From Camarhynchus parvulus (lineage: Eukaryota > Chordata > Aves > Passeriformes > Thraupidae): a stretch of 64,000 nucleotides of DNA. The stretch lies in the NCBI RefSeq assembly GCF_901933205.1, contig NC_044572.1, positions 90,548,965-90,612,964 of the forward strand, given 5' to 3'. Shown piece after piece: positions 27,271-42,500 of this stretch (positions are counted from its first letter, which is position 1; each line of letters begins with the position of its first letter). Below the pieces are notes generated by a model. That model was not told the DNA's origin. It ran no database searches and saw only the letters and a program-made list of their open reading frames with translations. The translations under genes were made by a program, and so were the position numbers.

Positions 27271-30200
27271 TGCTACCGGTTTTTTTTTTTTTTCTCGAGG
27301 CTCCAACATCTTTTGCCGTATCTGCATCACTGAGAAAAACGCTCAGACGCCTGCAGTTTGGTTCAGTGGTTTATTTTCTCTAGCACACAGCAATACAGTA
27401 ACAGCTACAGTGACCATATATACACACACCAAAAACGTACTTTAAATTAAAAAAAACCACCAAACAAAGAAAAACAACCCACATTCTATTAAAACATCTT
27501 TTTGTTTTCTGCCTGTGGAAAACAGAACGACCCAGTTTTTCCACAGAGATTTAAACTGCACTGGTGTCTCAGTTCAGGCAGCAGGAGAGCCTCAGTGAAT
27601 TCTATTTCAGCCTTTGAATTCACAGCCTGGGCTCTGTTTTATATAAACATAAAGGAGTCGCATTCCCGCAGCACACATAGCATCACTTTTAGGGAAAGAG
27701 GATGCAGCACTTGATCCCCACAGGCCAGCCAGGGGAGGACTTGAGAACCTGCACACCTTTACTCTGACTCCTGCTGCCCAAACATGACACCTCTTCTGTA
27801 CAAATACAGGCCAAAACCATTAGAATATGTTACAGAAAAAAACCAAACCAAAATTGATTCCAGCATTTTTGCCTATTCTGCTTACCTGCACCTAGCACAG
27901 GCACCAAAGGCAGCTGTAACAGCATAAAAATTAAGGTCTGTACCATTATTAACCTACAGATGGATGCACAAAGCAGACACTGGCATTTATTATCTAGAGT
28001 AGCCAGGCACATTAAAAACTGCTGCCGAAAAACATGCACATAAAAATAAGGGGCTGCTTAGAGGCACTGCCCCACCAGTTTGCCAAGCTTTGAGTATTTC
28101 CAACACAAGTACATTGCAACAGATGCACATTCTACTTTATAAGGCCGACAAAGATAAACAACAAAACAAACAAACGAGCTCAAAACAAACAGAACAACCA
28201 ACATTTTGTCAACCTGCTGATACAAAACTACAGCAATTTTTAGTCTGTAGCCTTCTCAGTTATCAGTTTGGACAGCTGCCTGTCATGGACATTTCTCCAT
28301 CAATGATCAAAGAGCACTGAATGGGTGGAATGTTTGTATACAGGATAGAGGCATTTCTGCTCTAAAGGCAATTTTTTTTTTTATTCCTAAATTAGCAATG
28401 GGTTTTAATATGTGGGTATTTAATAATCAAAAGCCATCCAAGAACCCAGTGGAAAGACTGAAATTTGTAGATTTATTTCCATCATTTAGTCATTAATCTT
28501 AAAATCTCCTGAACAACAGCAGGGTACCTCCCCACTTCCTGTGTCATATCCAGACAAGAGAAATCCAGCTGAACTGACAGCTATTATGGCTGTAGGCTAA
28601 CAGAAACCAGCAGTGGAAAATTCAAAGCAAACAGAGCTCATCCAAGTCTGAAATCCCCCAGGACTACAGAGATGCCTGATTTCTGTAGCAGCCAGGATTG
28701 CAGTGCAGAAGGTAGAAGCCCCACAGGCTGAAGTGCACAGTATTTATGGAGTTTTCCCACACCACAGGTGAACACCATGCCCAAGCCCTAAAAAGCCCGC
28801 TAGGACACAGGGATGCATTAGGAGAGCTGAAGGAAGCACACCTTTCTCAACCCCTGGCTTCAAAGGAGGCACAGAACAGGATTTCATCACTGTGAGCAGA
28901 AAAGTAAATATCAATCTTGCTAACCTGAGGAAAGGCTGAAGGAAGAGAAGCCAATAGTCCACTGGGTGCAAAAACTCATGTAGTACCCATTTCTCAACTC
29001 CTAAAAACCCTCAAATCTCTCAATTAATTGAATACATCTATTTCTGAGGTGATAGAATGGTTCCTGGCTTCCATTGTATGACAGACCAGCAAATTGTTTT
29101 AATGTGTCATACATGGTATTATCAAACATTTATCTTGCTGTTCAAGCTTTTTATTCAGCTGATGATTTGAGGTAGTGGATCAGAAATAGGTTCTAATTGT
29201 TTTATTTCTGGGATTTTTAAAGCTAGCTAGTAAGATAGCATAATTCTGTTATTTATTCATCATAAAAGAACTTTGACATGTTCACCTTCCCTGCTAATGC
29301 AGATTTATTTTGCTATTGGTTTTTTCAACCTTCTTCCTTCAGTGACATTCAGGGTGGTAAAACATATTAAGACTGTAGGCTTAAACTACATACTTAAGCA
29401 TACACTTATCTTTAACACCTTGCTGCTCTAGATATGCTACCAAGGAAATTTTCTTATTTTGGATTTCTCAGCTTTAGTTCTTGCAAAAAACACAGCACAG
29501 GTTTGTGTGCAGTCACACTGAACTAGAAGCAGGCAGCTCTCCCACTCAGCTCATTTTCCCAAAGTAAATCAACACTTTACTTCAGGAAGCTTTTGTAGGA
29601 AATGACTGTTTATCTCAGCCTGTAGCACTCCTCCCCGTTGAAATCAAACAGGCTTTAATACACCTTTGTCACTTCAGGCAGTGTAAGTGGGATACAGCAC
29701 TGCTTTTGAAGTCTTTTTGATGGAATTCTTAAAGCTTTGGCAATTTAAGAGCTGGACTTTTGTTGCTGATTTGAGAAACCAGCAAATAGCAACTCATATG
29801 AGAATGGATGAAACAAGTCAAACATTTGATGTAAACACTTAGAACATGGTTTTACATCAATTTGTCTGGAGTTGAAACCAACTAGAATAAGACACAGGAA
29901 TCCACAAACTACTGAGAGAACCAGCACCACCACAAAGGATGGAATGGACTTATCTGCTTTTCTGTATAAACCAGGTGGATGCAGAAGAGATGAGCTTTTA
30001 CCAATAAATATATGCTAACCATTACATGTCTTGTTCTTGTTTTACTTTGCTCACTGTGCTTTGTATCCACTGATTTTAACTGTGCTAAAATAAAAACCAC
30101 TGTTGTTTTACTTCTGTAAACCAGCAAAACCACTGAAGTAAAAAACATCACATATAATTACATACAGTAAATAAATTCAGTAAAAAAACAACCTACCCCC

Positions 30201-30521
30201 CCAAACAATACAGAAAATACAAATAATATCAATTTGGCCATGTTTTACTAAGTACCACTTTCCAAGTACCATAAGCAATGCTAAATCCCAAGTAAAAAAA
30301 ACCCACAATGAAAAAAAACAAGCAAACAAAACTCCAACAAACCCCAAACTTTACAGTGTTCCTTTCTATCAGGCAAGAAGGGAGGGAAGTACACAAGAAC
30401 AAAGCACACCAACAAAAATATCTAGTCTGTATCAAATGTACCTTTCCAATAAGGAAATTCGTAGAAAAAAAAACCCTACCACTTATAATTTAACGCCAAG
30501 GTGTTTTCCTGGCAACCAGGA
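27271..30521 (-). other. SLC39A6 3' flank, probable 3' UTR and downstream sequence
   Basis: This 3.25 kb lies downstream of the SLC39A6 stop at 30522. It is AT-rich and has no recognisable coding exon. Minus-strand AATAAA hexamers occur at several places, including 29201-29206, 29150-29155, 27986-27991 and 27370-27375, plus 27159-27164 just outside. The true 3' end cannot be fixed from sequence. Low-complexity CAAACAAA-rich tracts lie near 27455-27480 and 28155-28200. The repeat copy at 27983-28097 is embedded here. Confidence 0.5.
27953..28097. repeat. Direct repeat copy 2
   Basis: Partner of the block at 27126-27270, with an offset of 827 bp and the same orientation. The shared minus-strand hexamer AATAAA lies at 27986-27991. 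The flanks differ on the right side (poly-T and CTCGAGG in copy 1, AACACAAGTACATT in copy 2), so the duplicated unit ends near 28097. Which copy is ancestral is unknown. This one lies deeper inside the SLC39A6 3' flank and so is the better candidate. Confidence 0.8.
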
Positions 30522-33500
30522 TTACAAGTTTATGCTGAATACAATCTTATGTTCAAATACTGAGATAAGCAGCATTATCCCAAATCCCAGGAGAATCCCA
30601 GCATTCTGTAACAGGAAGTATCCCCACCGGCTACATCCATGGTCACTGGCATCATTGTGGAGCATTTCAGGTACCTAAACAAACAAGGAGGTGTTAAATA
30701 CCTTCAAAAGAAACAGCTGCTTCAAATCATTAATTCTTAAGCTGTGTTACACAAAATTCAAATAGGTCTAGGCACTTACCATATCCACAAGAGCCACATA
30801 CATGAACAAGCCAGCAGTAAGTGCAAATATCCACATTGAAACGTTGTCTGCATAATGACCAATGAGGATCCCAGTGGCCATCCCAAGATAGGCCAGCATT
30901 GCTGACAGAGCGTTATAAAGCACAGCTTGCTTGACAGTCATACCAGCTTTTAGAAGAACAGCAAAATCTCCTATAACAGGGGAAAAAAAAGCCAAGACAA
31001 AGTTTTCATTCTTGGGTAAGTACTGCAGTGTTGTCTTATTTACTAAGCTACTTTTATGCTGTTGTTTGCCTTATTTTTTTTCCTTCATAAAATCAGAAAT
31101 CACTGAGGGACAGAAATTTAAAAGGTGCACATGAACAACAACACAGCAGCAAATACTTTAAAATTTATAATTTTAAAGTCTTTGCATTTTTGAAAGAAGC
31201 AGCTTTTTGCTGAATCACAGAACATCCTGAATTGGAAAGGACCCATAAGGATCATCAAGTCTAACTCCTGGCCCTGCACAGGACAGCCCCAAGATCACAC
31301 CATGTGCCAGAGAGCACTGTCCAAACGCTCCTTGAACACTCTGCCTTGGTGCTGTGACCTGGGGAGCCTGTTCCAGTGCCCAAACACCCTCTGGCTGGGG
31401 TGAGGTGTTTCACCCTCTGGGTGACAAGCCTTTTCCCGATATCCAATCTATACCTTTCCTGACACAACTTCAGGCCATTCCCTTGGATCCTGTCACAGGA
31501 CAGAAGAGATCTGTGCCTGCCCCTTGTCTTCCCCTCATGAGAAAGCTGCAGAGTGCAATGAGGTCTCCCCTCAGTCTCCTCCAGGCTGAACAGACAAGTG
31601 ACCTCAGCTGCTCCTCAAATGGGTTCCCCTCAAGGCCCTTCCCCATCTTTGTGCCCCTCCTTTGGATGGTCTCTAATAGCTACATATCCTCAAGAAGTTT
31701 GAATTTAAACCACCAATGTAAAATGCTGCAGTACCTGATATGCCTGAGGTTCCTAAAGTAAAATATTCCCACTCAATTGCATATTCAATTTATCATCTGT
31801 AACTGCTCTTTGTACTTTTAATCTGTTTATAAATTTAAAGTAATTTATTTATTAATTTCTGTAAATGATCCTTAATGTCTTATTTTTACTTGACGGAATG
31901 ACAGACCACCAGCCAGAAACAGATTTTCTGTAATTCAGAAAATATTTTTTGTAAATCAGAGTAATAAGCATTAACAACAATGATACAATTTTATTCCCAG
32001 CTAACCTCAACTAGTCCCATTTGTTTCAATTTTCCTACACCACTTCATGTCCTCTGGTAAAGAAGGTATTTCCTATCAAGTATTCTGTTCTGATTAAAAT
32101 AGTATTATTTAAATTTTAAAAGATTTTTGTTATTTCTAAAACCAACAAAACAGCTGAATCTAAAATTATCAGGTTCACAAGATGAATTTACTTCTTATAT
32201 ATGAACTAACAACATTTAGTATGTGAAATTAATACAACTTCCATGATCAGTATGAACAAGACTCAATTCCTCCCAACCCATAAAATCAGGTGTGTTTTCT
32301 CTATAATGTATTTCTGTATAGTATTACTGTACAAATATATCAAACTGTTTATATATAGAGAGTTTAATGTTTACACATACTGGTTTACAAGCTCCATTAA
32401 ACGAAACTGAATGTTCTCCCCTCTGGGGAATAAAACCTTCAAAAAAGTGAAAGCAAACTCTTCTTTCTTCATTCTATACACCAAGTATGACTGTGACCAT
32501 GACAGCTGAGAAATAAACACCAGTTGCACATCCAAAATGATTTGACAACTGGAAAGATCAGCTTTGTCTCAAGTTCAACTAAGCACATCCATCCTGTTCT
32601 CACCAGCTGCCCTTTAAAAGGGCCAAATACTCAGCTCATATTGTAAGACACGACAATAATCTCTCATGGGACTGCACACGAATTTAAATCACTTGAGCTT
32701 GAAAGAAACTGTTTCCAGAAAGATTTCCAAGTAGTTTCAAGTTTAATTTAGAGCTACAGCACTTCTTTGCAAGACTTAATGAAAAAGCAGCAAATGTTAT
32801 GCGGAAAGTACTTTGACTAATCGTGACCTTCTTTTTAGCAGCACAAGCAGGAGAATAAAATTAAGGAGCAATGTGAGAAAATTCTGTCATGCATTCTCCT
32901 GCAATTCACGACTTATGTTATATACAAGGAGAATAAAAACTATAACTAAAGTAGACAGAAAAAGCTGTAATTGCAAGGGACAGTTTTAACCAAAGTAGCT
33001 GAAATATTTAGATTTTTAAACTACTAATTCGACTTAGAAATGATTAAATAGTCTTTAAGTAAATCAGAGTATCCTTGAACAGAGAACCTGACACAGATAA
33101 AGTTGTCTGATCAAATTTCTGTTCTCCCACATGCACCTGTAAGTACATACACATGCAGCATATGGAAATGCTGGGGTCTTACCTAGCTCATGAGGTAATT
33201 CATGGCAAAATACAGCCACAGAAGTGCTTAAACCACTAGATAACCCTTCAGTAAAGGCTGCTCCTATGAAGAGACAGGGAAAAAAAGCAAACAAAACATT
33301 ACTACATATTCAGACATCAAGTGCAGAAGCACTGTTGCACATGCTTGTGTCATATTAGGACATGTATTTCACTCAAAGTTTAAATGCTTCCACAAATTAA
33401 AATTTAACTGAACAGTTGTTTATGATCCTTAAGTCACAAAATTCTTCTTCAGAATCTTGCTGTTAAAGTAAACCACATTTCATGACCTTACTTCTGAACT

Positions 33501-36500
33501 AAGCCAAATGTACCTTTCACCATAGTCCTTCCCCAAAAATGCAATAAATGCAAATATCATCCAAAAATACTTTTTTTTTTAAGATACAAAGGGAACAAAA
33601 CAGTTCAACTGCACCTGAGAGTCAGACACCTTAGGAAAGGAAAGTCAAGACAACAATAAGAGAGGCTACAAAATCACAGTGACAGATCGACTTCTAAGCA
33701 GCTTGCTTTAAGGTAAATACCAGAGCAGGTTGCTTTTAAGTGGAGAAAAAAAGCCCCAAAACCACAAAAGCCCCTTAAACTAGTCCAACAGTCCTCATCT
33801 TTCTTGTCTTCTCTGCTCCTCCTGTTGCTTGCCATTTTTCTCATTTGGCAGTAGCTCAGGAGGACGCAGCACACTGCAGAGCTGCAGCACAGCTCACACA
33901 CAGCATGTCAGGTCCCCAGCTGCATGGAGAGCCTCTCCAAGGGTGCAGAGCCACATCCAGCTTCCTCTTCAGCTGCTACCAGGAGCCTGCCAGCAAACAA
34001 GATGCTGCCAACAAGCAGTCAAAGAGGCACAAAGCCATGTCACAGCGGCTGGCACACAAGGGACCCAGGAGTACTGCTCCCAGAGGAAGCACTACAATGG
34101 CAATAACTCCACTGTAGACTATTACCTTCTTTTCACTTACATGCTGACCTAACTCTTGAGGGACACACAGCTATCCAGGTCTTCAAGTGCAAGAAATGAC
34201 TGATGCTCCTCCCTGAAGTGATGACAGCAGCAGCACCATTATGTCTGGGATGTGTGCTGTGGCACCCAGGCAAGAGGATGCAGGATGTGGTGAGCAGGCA
34301 CCTTTGTGGTAACAAACAGGATGGAAAGAGTCTTCAGAAGAGGTTCTACAGAGGCAAAAGGCCAAGGCCATCAGACTACAGAGGGAGACAAGACCAAAGT
34401 AGCACTGGAACAGGAAACATGAACTCTGAGATGAGTAACATTTGAAAACAGTGAAGTCTGGCAACAGGAAGACTCTTCTGTCCCCACTGCAGCTTACTGA
34501 TCTGAAGAACATGGTCATGACCCTGGCAGCAGTGAGAGGGTAAGTGAATCCTGCCTTGCCAGCAGTTCAGTACATCAGATTAGAAGTACAAAATAAAAGG
34601 AAAGATTTTTTTTTAGTGATAGGAGATTCCCTCCCATGCAGGACAAAGACAGACCTGCTAACCTGTTGCCAAGGGAAGTCCATGGGTTGCCCAGAGCCTG
34701 CCTGAAGGATGCTGTGGAGACACCACCAAAGCTTATCTAGCCTGTCATGGCTAGACATACCAGCTTTCTAGAGGGACAGAATACAATTCACTTTGGGTTT
34801 TGGCTACCTCCATGAAGGGGTTCCTTGACCACAGGAAGCTCCAGTATAAAAAGTACGAGTAAATTGTGGTTCCATGTGTCTATTCAGTTCTTAGTCAATC
34901 AGAGTAACACCAGGAATAAGGTTACAAATCATCTACCCAAGGAAAGGTGGTGGATAAGCCTGCCTATGAACATAGGACATCACCATTCACACAAAGAGTC
35001 TTCAGCTGTGGAGGTAACAGTACTGGGACACACAAACCAGGATGTTCCTTAAGTGTATTGGTCATGGTTTCCTACTATAGAGGACATAAAAGCCAGCCAG
35101 GATTAGCATTGTCAATTGACCTGCTGCTCAAAAACAAGGAAAAACTGATGGCAAATACAGCAAAAAAAAAATGACATCTTGTGAGCATGAGGTAACTGGG
35201 TTCAGGACACAGGAGGAGGCTGGAAGAGGAAGAAGCAAAATTAAGACTCTAGGCTTTAATGAAGCAGACTTTGATTTCTTTAAGGAATTGCAGTGTTGGG
35301 AACAAGAGACAATGTGGCCAGAAAGGGTGGCCAGTTTGTAGAGCACAGAGATACACAAACAAGCCTGTTTATGCAGGAACACTTGCAGAAGATGTGCCCA
35401 GCTAAGCAGTGTGTCCTAGTAAATTAAGATTCAAAAAGGAAGCACCCAAGAAATAGGAACAAAGACTGGCAACAAAGAAGCTAAAAGCAGTGGAAGAAAA
35501 GGGAGGAAGACCAAAGCCCAGCTTGATCTAAAACTAACAAGACTCCAAGGATAGCAAGAAACAGTTCTACAACAACGTTAGCTGAGAAACAGTGTTCATG
35601 AAAAATTCGCATCTGTTGATAGATGAGGAAGGGAAATAAGCAGTAGACATAACAAGAGGCAAAGCACCGGCACAGCCTTCATCTCAGTCTTTGTCAACAA
35701 AGCCAGATCCCAGCTCCACTCCAGAAAGAAAGAGACAGCAAACCACAGAAGTAACAGTTCCAAGAAATGCAGGAAAACCTGGAAACGTTTAGGTGCATCC
35801 CAGGATGGGACTCACCTGAAGGTACTGACAGAGTTACTAGTGTGACTAAAAAGCTGCTGTCAATCATGTGTGGAAAACCATGGCTATAGAAGGCCCCATG
35901 GGAACTCCGGGAAAAGGATAACATTATTCCCATCTTTAAGAAAGGACTCAGGAGTGGTCAGTGTCATCTCAGTTCCTGAAAAGATTACGTGGAATATCCT
36001 CTTAAAATCCCTCTCCAAAAGCTGCATCCAGCTTGAGGAAATAATTGATCACACAGATGGTGAATACAACAGAACTTCAGCAGGATTTCTGGCACTATCT
36101 CCTATAGCAGTCTTTTCTGGGCAAAGAGGAAATATGGGCTTGCACACTGACTGGACTCCTGGGCCAACAGGGCCTGGTGGCTGGTAAGAAATAAGAACCC
36201 ACCAGGACAAAAACTGCAGCCCATTTTCTTCAGTATCTTCACTAATTATCTGGATAAAACAGATGGCACCAACAGCAAATTTAGGGGAAAGCAGGGAGAA
36301 AGTAAGGACTGAGGTGACACACCAAGCACTAGAGCTTTAGACAAGACCATAGCAAACTTAATTCTTATGAAGTTCAAAGAGAAGAAGTAAGAAGTAATTA
36401 AAGTACAAGCTTAAATATCAAGAATATCTCTTTTTATTTATTCACTTCTAAAAAGAAGTCCTGAAATGTTAACAAATTGAATACAAAATTAATATATCTG

Positions 36501-39500
36501 GCATTATCCCCTCTCAAGATGCTGATTAATCTTAAAATATACTTTTAAGACATGACTTCTCTCAAAAGCTGAAGGAAAAAAATATCTATGCAAGACTAGT
36601 ATAAAAATAGTGTTCTGCATTTTACTTATTTAGTTGTAATTACACATAAAAGTTCAAATCACAGATGATCCTCTTGCACAAATGAGTCAGATGCAACAGT
36701 TCCACACCTTAATAAAAAAATAAGCACTTTTAAATCTTGTTCCTACATAATTAACACAACAGATTTGAGGAAAAAAGTAACAAATGGAACTTATGAATAA
36801 CAAATCACATGAAGTGAATGAACTTAAATGAAGGGTTATGCTGGCTAAAGTTATCTTTACAGAAGCGTTCACATCTTCTTTAAAATACAGATTAACTACT
36901 GCACAAGTAGCATTGGCATTTTCACAACACCATCAAATGGGTGGTTTCCCATAATACTTTTAAGCACATACAGAACTGAAAGAAACCCATATTTTCATTA
37001 GCCTGAACAAGCTACACAGCAGGACTTCTGAAAGCTATTGCTCTCACTTGTTCAATAAGCCTTTATTAACCTTTCTCATACTTTTCCCTTCATAACTATA
37101 AAGTCATAGCTCCTTCCCAAATCTCCCTAATGCTCAGAGGTAATTGATTCTGTGTCATTTGTATGCAAATCTTCCTTCTACCACATTTTTCACTACTGAT
37201 CCGCTCAAAAATTTACATTTCATGCTTCAACTTTCATCAAAAATGAGATTAAATCAGAAAGTCTCTTTTCACATTACACTTTGAATTGACTGAATCTGAA
37301 CAACTGCAAATATTGCTGAGAGAAAATAGTTATTATTGGGTTTCCTCTTCAAACAAGACTGAGTTTTTTCCTACAATAAAATTTACAGAAAGACTGATAC
37401 TGCTGAACTGCTTCCAGTATGCTAAACAGCCTGGAAATGAATCCAATACCTGTAAAGATTAGTCTTAAACACAATAGTCAAGATCAGGAAAGATTAGCAT
37501 AAGTACTGAAGATTATTGATTTGACTTCTCTTTCTGTGACTTACTTTAACCTTTTAAATTCAATATACCTGTAATCTACTTCTCCTTCTAAAAAAAACAT
37601 GAGAGAGTTCCCAAACCTGACCTCCCAGACAGAAGTCCAAAACAAAACACTCAGTCTACTATTTTTGTGATAAAGAAGTATTTTCACTGAAGCATTATCA
37701 AGAAAGATTAAGCAACTACACGCATTAAGGGAAAAATAGGGGCATGAACTCAGCAGAAACAAAAAGATAAATGTTTTGTTTACAAGTAAAATAACTGTAC
37801 TTGTTCAATTTTTTTAAAAATGGATTATTATGCTCAACTTTAGGAACGAGGTTTTGAGTACAGTATGACCACTGTTTCAGAGAACAAAATTTTCAGGCTA
37901 AAACAGATTCAAAGCAGGGCTTCATCTCCCCATCCATCAGTGCTATGAAGAAACACTGATGTGTAACCAGGGCCCAGTACAGGCAGGCAGGCAGACATGC
38001 CAAGTATAGAAACTGACCCTGAGCATCACAAGACAAGATGAAAGAGAAAAATAAATAAATCAGGCAATGGTACCAGTGGCCTGATGGAAGTGAAAAAAAA
38101 CAGTTACTTTGTTGAAAAATACAAGCTTGTCCTAAAAACAGTTAAAATTTTAAAAAATTGCTGAGCACTTGCAGGCACGAACTCAATCCTGAATATTTTT
38201 TAAGCCTAGCTTTAGTTTTGAAACATGTTAGCTTTTCTCCAAAAGCAGGGAAAAAATCCCAGTTTATAGATTTTCTAAAGAAACACAGCTGCAAACACAA
38301 TTTCTGTTTCATATGTCACTTACCTCCAGGTTGTTAAGCTGGAGATTTTTCTTACTTATTAAGATGATGCTCTCAGAAAAAAGTTTAGAGTTTAAAGATC
38401 CTCTGCTAATGAGCTACATCCCTAACAGAGGTAAGAGACAGCTAGAAGACTTCACTACCTTCACAGCATCTGAGTTAGCACTTACCAATTGCCAGTCCAT
38501 CACTAAAATTGTGCAGCCCATCTCCCATGATCACCATCCAGGCCAGAGTTGCTATCCCCGCGTCCTTCAGCTCCTCGCGCGAGTAGCGCTGACTGTGACT
38601 GTGGGGATGATGGTTCTGGTGATGGTGGTGGTGCAGAATGTGATGGTAGTCATGGTGGTGGTGGCTTAGATGATCTGTCTGTCCCAGAGTATCGTGCAAG
38701 TGAGAATGGCATTTGTTCCTACAGCCCCTGGACACATATTCGTTGTCAACCTCCTCTTGATGAGAATGAGCTATCATCACTTCTTCTTCCTCTTGCACAG
38801 TTGGCTGCTGAGAAATGAAGTTTGATGGATCTTGAGAGTCTGTCCCTAAATAGCCCTCAGGCCCTGTTACAAAAACCCAAAATACAATGTTAAACATTTT
38901 TAAAATCACCTAAGAAGCAAAGATACAATAAACAGTCTTGGCTATGTGAAGCAGTAAAGAAGTTTAGAAGTTGAGACTGATCATTCAATTTCTTGAACCA
39001 CAAGATTTTTTGGAAACGTTTCTACAACTTATTAGATTTTAGAGATAATTCCCAATAGGTGAAAATAAGGAAAACTTTCAGTTTCTGTCCCCTACTGCTG
39101 AAGCAGCTCTTACATTATGGACACAAATGCTTCCTAAAAGGCAAAAAATCTTTTCATCTACGACTCACTGCAATTTAAACAACAGCAAAAGGCTCCAAGT
39201 CCCAGTCTCACAGCATGAAGACTGTTAGTTCAATTGCATCAGAAAAATCAAGTAGCTGAGAAACATGTGCAATTTAGTAATCTCAGGGCTGAAGAAGATT
39301 ATGTTATAGATAATTTTGGATACTCCTGTATTTCAAAACACATACAGGCACTTGAGTTTAACACCTGGAAAATAAACACTGAAAAACAATGTTATCAATA
39401 TAGAGCATGAAATACCCTCATATAAACATTGCTGACACACCACAGTTGGTTCTTTTAACTAACTGCTGAAACTTGAAAATTCTTCCTCTGCAATTAAGTG

Positions 39501-42500
39501 AATATAATTTTTTTTCTACATTACAGACAAGTATTTCATTAGTTATAAAATTACTCTGAAAAACAGAACATCTCTTTTATCAACAACAGCTAACAAGTAA
39601 CTAGTGTGGTGTGTTGTGGCTTAAAGCATGATCTTGTGGATAACATGGTCATTTGCACTCTAAATGCTGAACTTCAAGTATTGTCTACAAGTTTTGTAAT
39701 ATTACCCTTATAAATAAATAATCAAACTAACAAAACACAGAAAACACAGAAAACTTAATGAGTCATACATATAACATCTAGCAGTCTAAAGAGAAGTGTA
39801 GAAAGTGTAGAAGAGAAGTGTAGAAGTTGGAGCTTTCACAGAATGACTTCAACTTCTGCTGCTAAATGCAGAATTAAAAGGCTTAAAAGTTCCAAAACTG
39901 CAAATTCACTACTTCTAACCCACTAATCCTTTTCAAAGGAAAGCAGCAAGTAGACTTAGTGCTCCATGTATCAGCAGACAGACAGGTTTTGCTTTGAAAA
40001 TAATTCAAACAGGCAGTGTTCCAACCAACATTAAGAAGCAGATCTACAATCTGCCATCAATCAGGTGTTTTTTAAACAGTGCTGCCACAAAGCAACAACT
40101 GTGTGATATTAATGAGACTTACGATCATCCGTATCCAACTTTTCTTCATTTGCTGAAAACTTCTTACTCTCTCCATCATCTTCATTTTTTTTCTTATTCC
40201 AAAAGAAAATACTGCAGTTATGAATATTTTACTTATTTTTCAGGATATACATGAGCAACATTATACTCACAACATTTATGCAGCCTGCACAGAAAGAGGA
40301 CAACATGGATGCCATATAAAGAGTGTAGAAGAGGAATATTAGAAACCTATTACAGTAGGATGACAAAGGTTCCTCAGCCTCCATAGGAGGGGACAAAACA
40401 CACAAATGCCCTACATTTTTCACAAGAAATAAGCAGAAGATTTTCATCTGAGAAGTGAAATGCATTCAATGGTGACTAATTTATTCCGCTCATTCTTTTC
40501 TATCATAATGTCAATATAATGTTTTTTAATAATGTACAGAAGGAAAATCAAGCAAAATCTCTCTTCGTTGCCAACTAAAGTCTGTGTCACAACAATTTAT
40601 GATCAGTGACTCAGTATCTAGGAAGGCATAATTAGTCTAACAGGAAATCCATTCCTTGTGGCTGGGAGGAGAAAAAATTCTTGCTTTACTTAAAACTCTT
40701 CATGTTCTTTCCTGTCAAACAAATTTAACTAGAGATAGGGAAACCTCACAGTTAGTTGAGCTTCAGTATAAACCACACCAACACAACCTCCCATGATCAA
40801 AGAGCTTACATGGCATCTTCCCTGCAACTACTGCCTTAATGACCAATTTAATGAGAAAACTAAACAGAGATTATCAGTCTTTGAGGTAGCCTAGCAATTA
40901 GCTATTTTTAAACTAAGTAATTAGTATTTACTAACTTTCCTCAAGCAAGGCTTAGGATTGGTTGGAACCAGATGACCTTTAAGATACCTTCCAACTCAAA
41001 CCCCTCCATGATTCTGTTCTGTCATTAAATTCTGCTTAATTTGTCTTACTGAGTCAATTTTGATATCATTCTTTATTCCTGGGTACACAGGTCTTTAACG
41101 AACTGTTATGAGTAATTGGCAAGTTACCAACACTAATGACCTGCCAAAATTCAGTTATATACCTTACACATAAAAACCAGCATAACAACCTGAGAGCTGC
41201 ATTTTTGGGGGAGAGAAGAGAAAGCATCAATGGGCTTGACAGATTGTGTTTCCTCATGGAATGCTATACTATAAAGTCAATTTCTAGAGCATACTTGGAT
41301 TCTTATTTATATAAGAACTTACTGCCAACCCTTACCTGTCTGTCCAAGTGCCCTCCTCAACAGCAGTACAATACTGTACAAACTTATTGCATCCAGGATT
41401 GGAATTAAAATAATAATAAAACCAGTTCAGATAGTTATAAACGTCTCAAGATGTCAGAAAGAAGTCAGTAATGAAATGAGTTCTTAAATCACTCTGTTAA
41501 AACTGAAGATGCAAGTGGACATTTTCTTATTAAACAATTCACTGCAATGTCAAACCCTGTACTATATTGTCTGGTTATGGAAATAGCAAAAAACCCTTAA
41601 TCAAAGGTTTAGAAGTGTATGTGTCCCTAATAAAAATGACCTTCTAATACTAACCCAGTCAGCCATTGCTATTACATCAAAAGATATATGATATTCATGG
41701 GAGGTTTTTACAAAGTGTTTTCAGAAATGAGCATGTAATACAAAAGAGCTTCAGAGTAATAGTCTCCTTACCTTTTTCTTCTTGTCTTTAAATTGTTTTA
41801 TTAAAGTGATCAAATGCTCCACTAGAAACATGAAGTACAAGCCTCCAAGTGCTGTAAGTCCCTTCCATGTAGAATCCAGGTAAGCATTCTCCTCTGTACT
41901 TTGAAAAACAAGATGTTTGTACATAGAGCCTTTTTGGTCAAGCAGAGGCTTTTCGTGGTGATGATGATGGTTTCCATGAGACTAAGGGGAGAACAAAAGG
42001 GGGAAAGTCATTATATTCAAAAGAAATGTAATGTAAGAAACATAAAAAGTATTCTTCACATAATTTTCCTCATGTCTGGAGTCCAGACTTGACAATTTTC
42101 ACAGGGCAAATGCTCTGCTTACAGATTCAAACAACTACAAAGGAATCTGTTGACTGGAAATTTGTTGATAGGAAGAAATATTGCAGGGACTGAGCACAGG
42201 CCTGGCACTGGCCCACACACTGAAGCTGCATGGACACTGTTTAATCCAAGGTGTACAGCTGCCCCCACACAAACTCCTGACACCATCAAGGAATCCACAT
42301 TTTAAGCAGTGGTCACAGCCAGCACACCAGCTAGCTTCCCATCTAAGAAAACTCATAAATGTAATACAATTTTTTCTACAAGAAAGTTGGCTGTAATTTC
42401 TTTCTTTAAAGTCTGACACTTTCCCTGTCCTTACTGGATACAGGTATGACCAGAAATAAAAAATCTTTTTGCACATCTCGTTCACACGTTTTGATTTACA

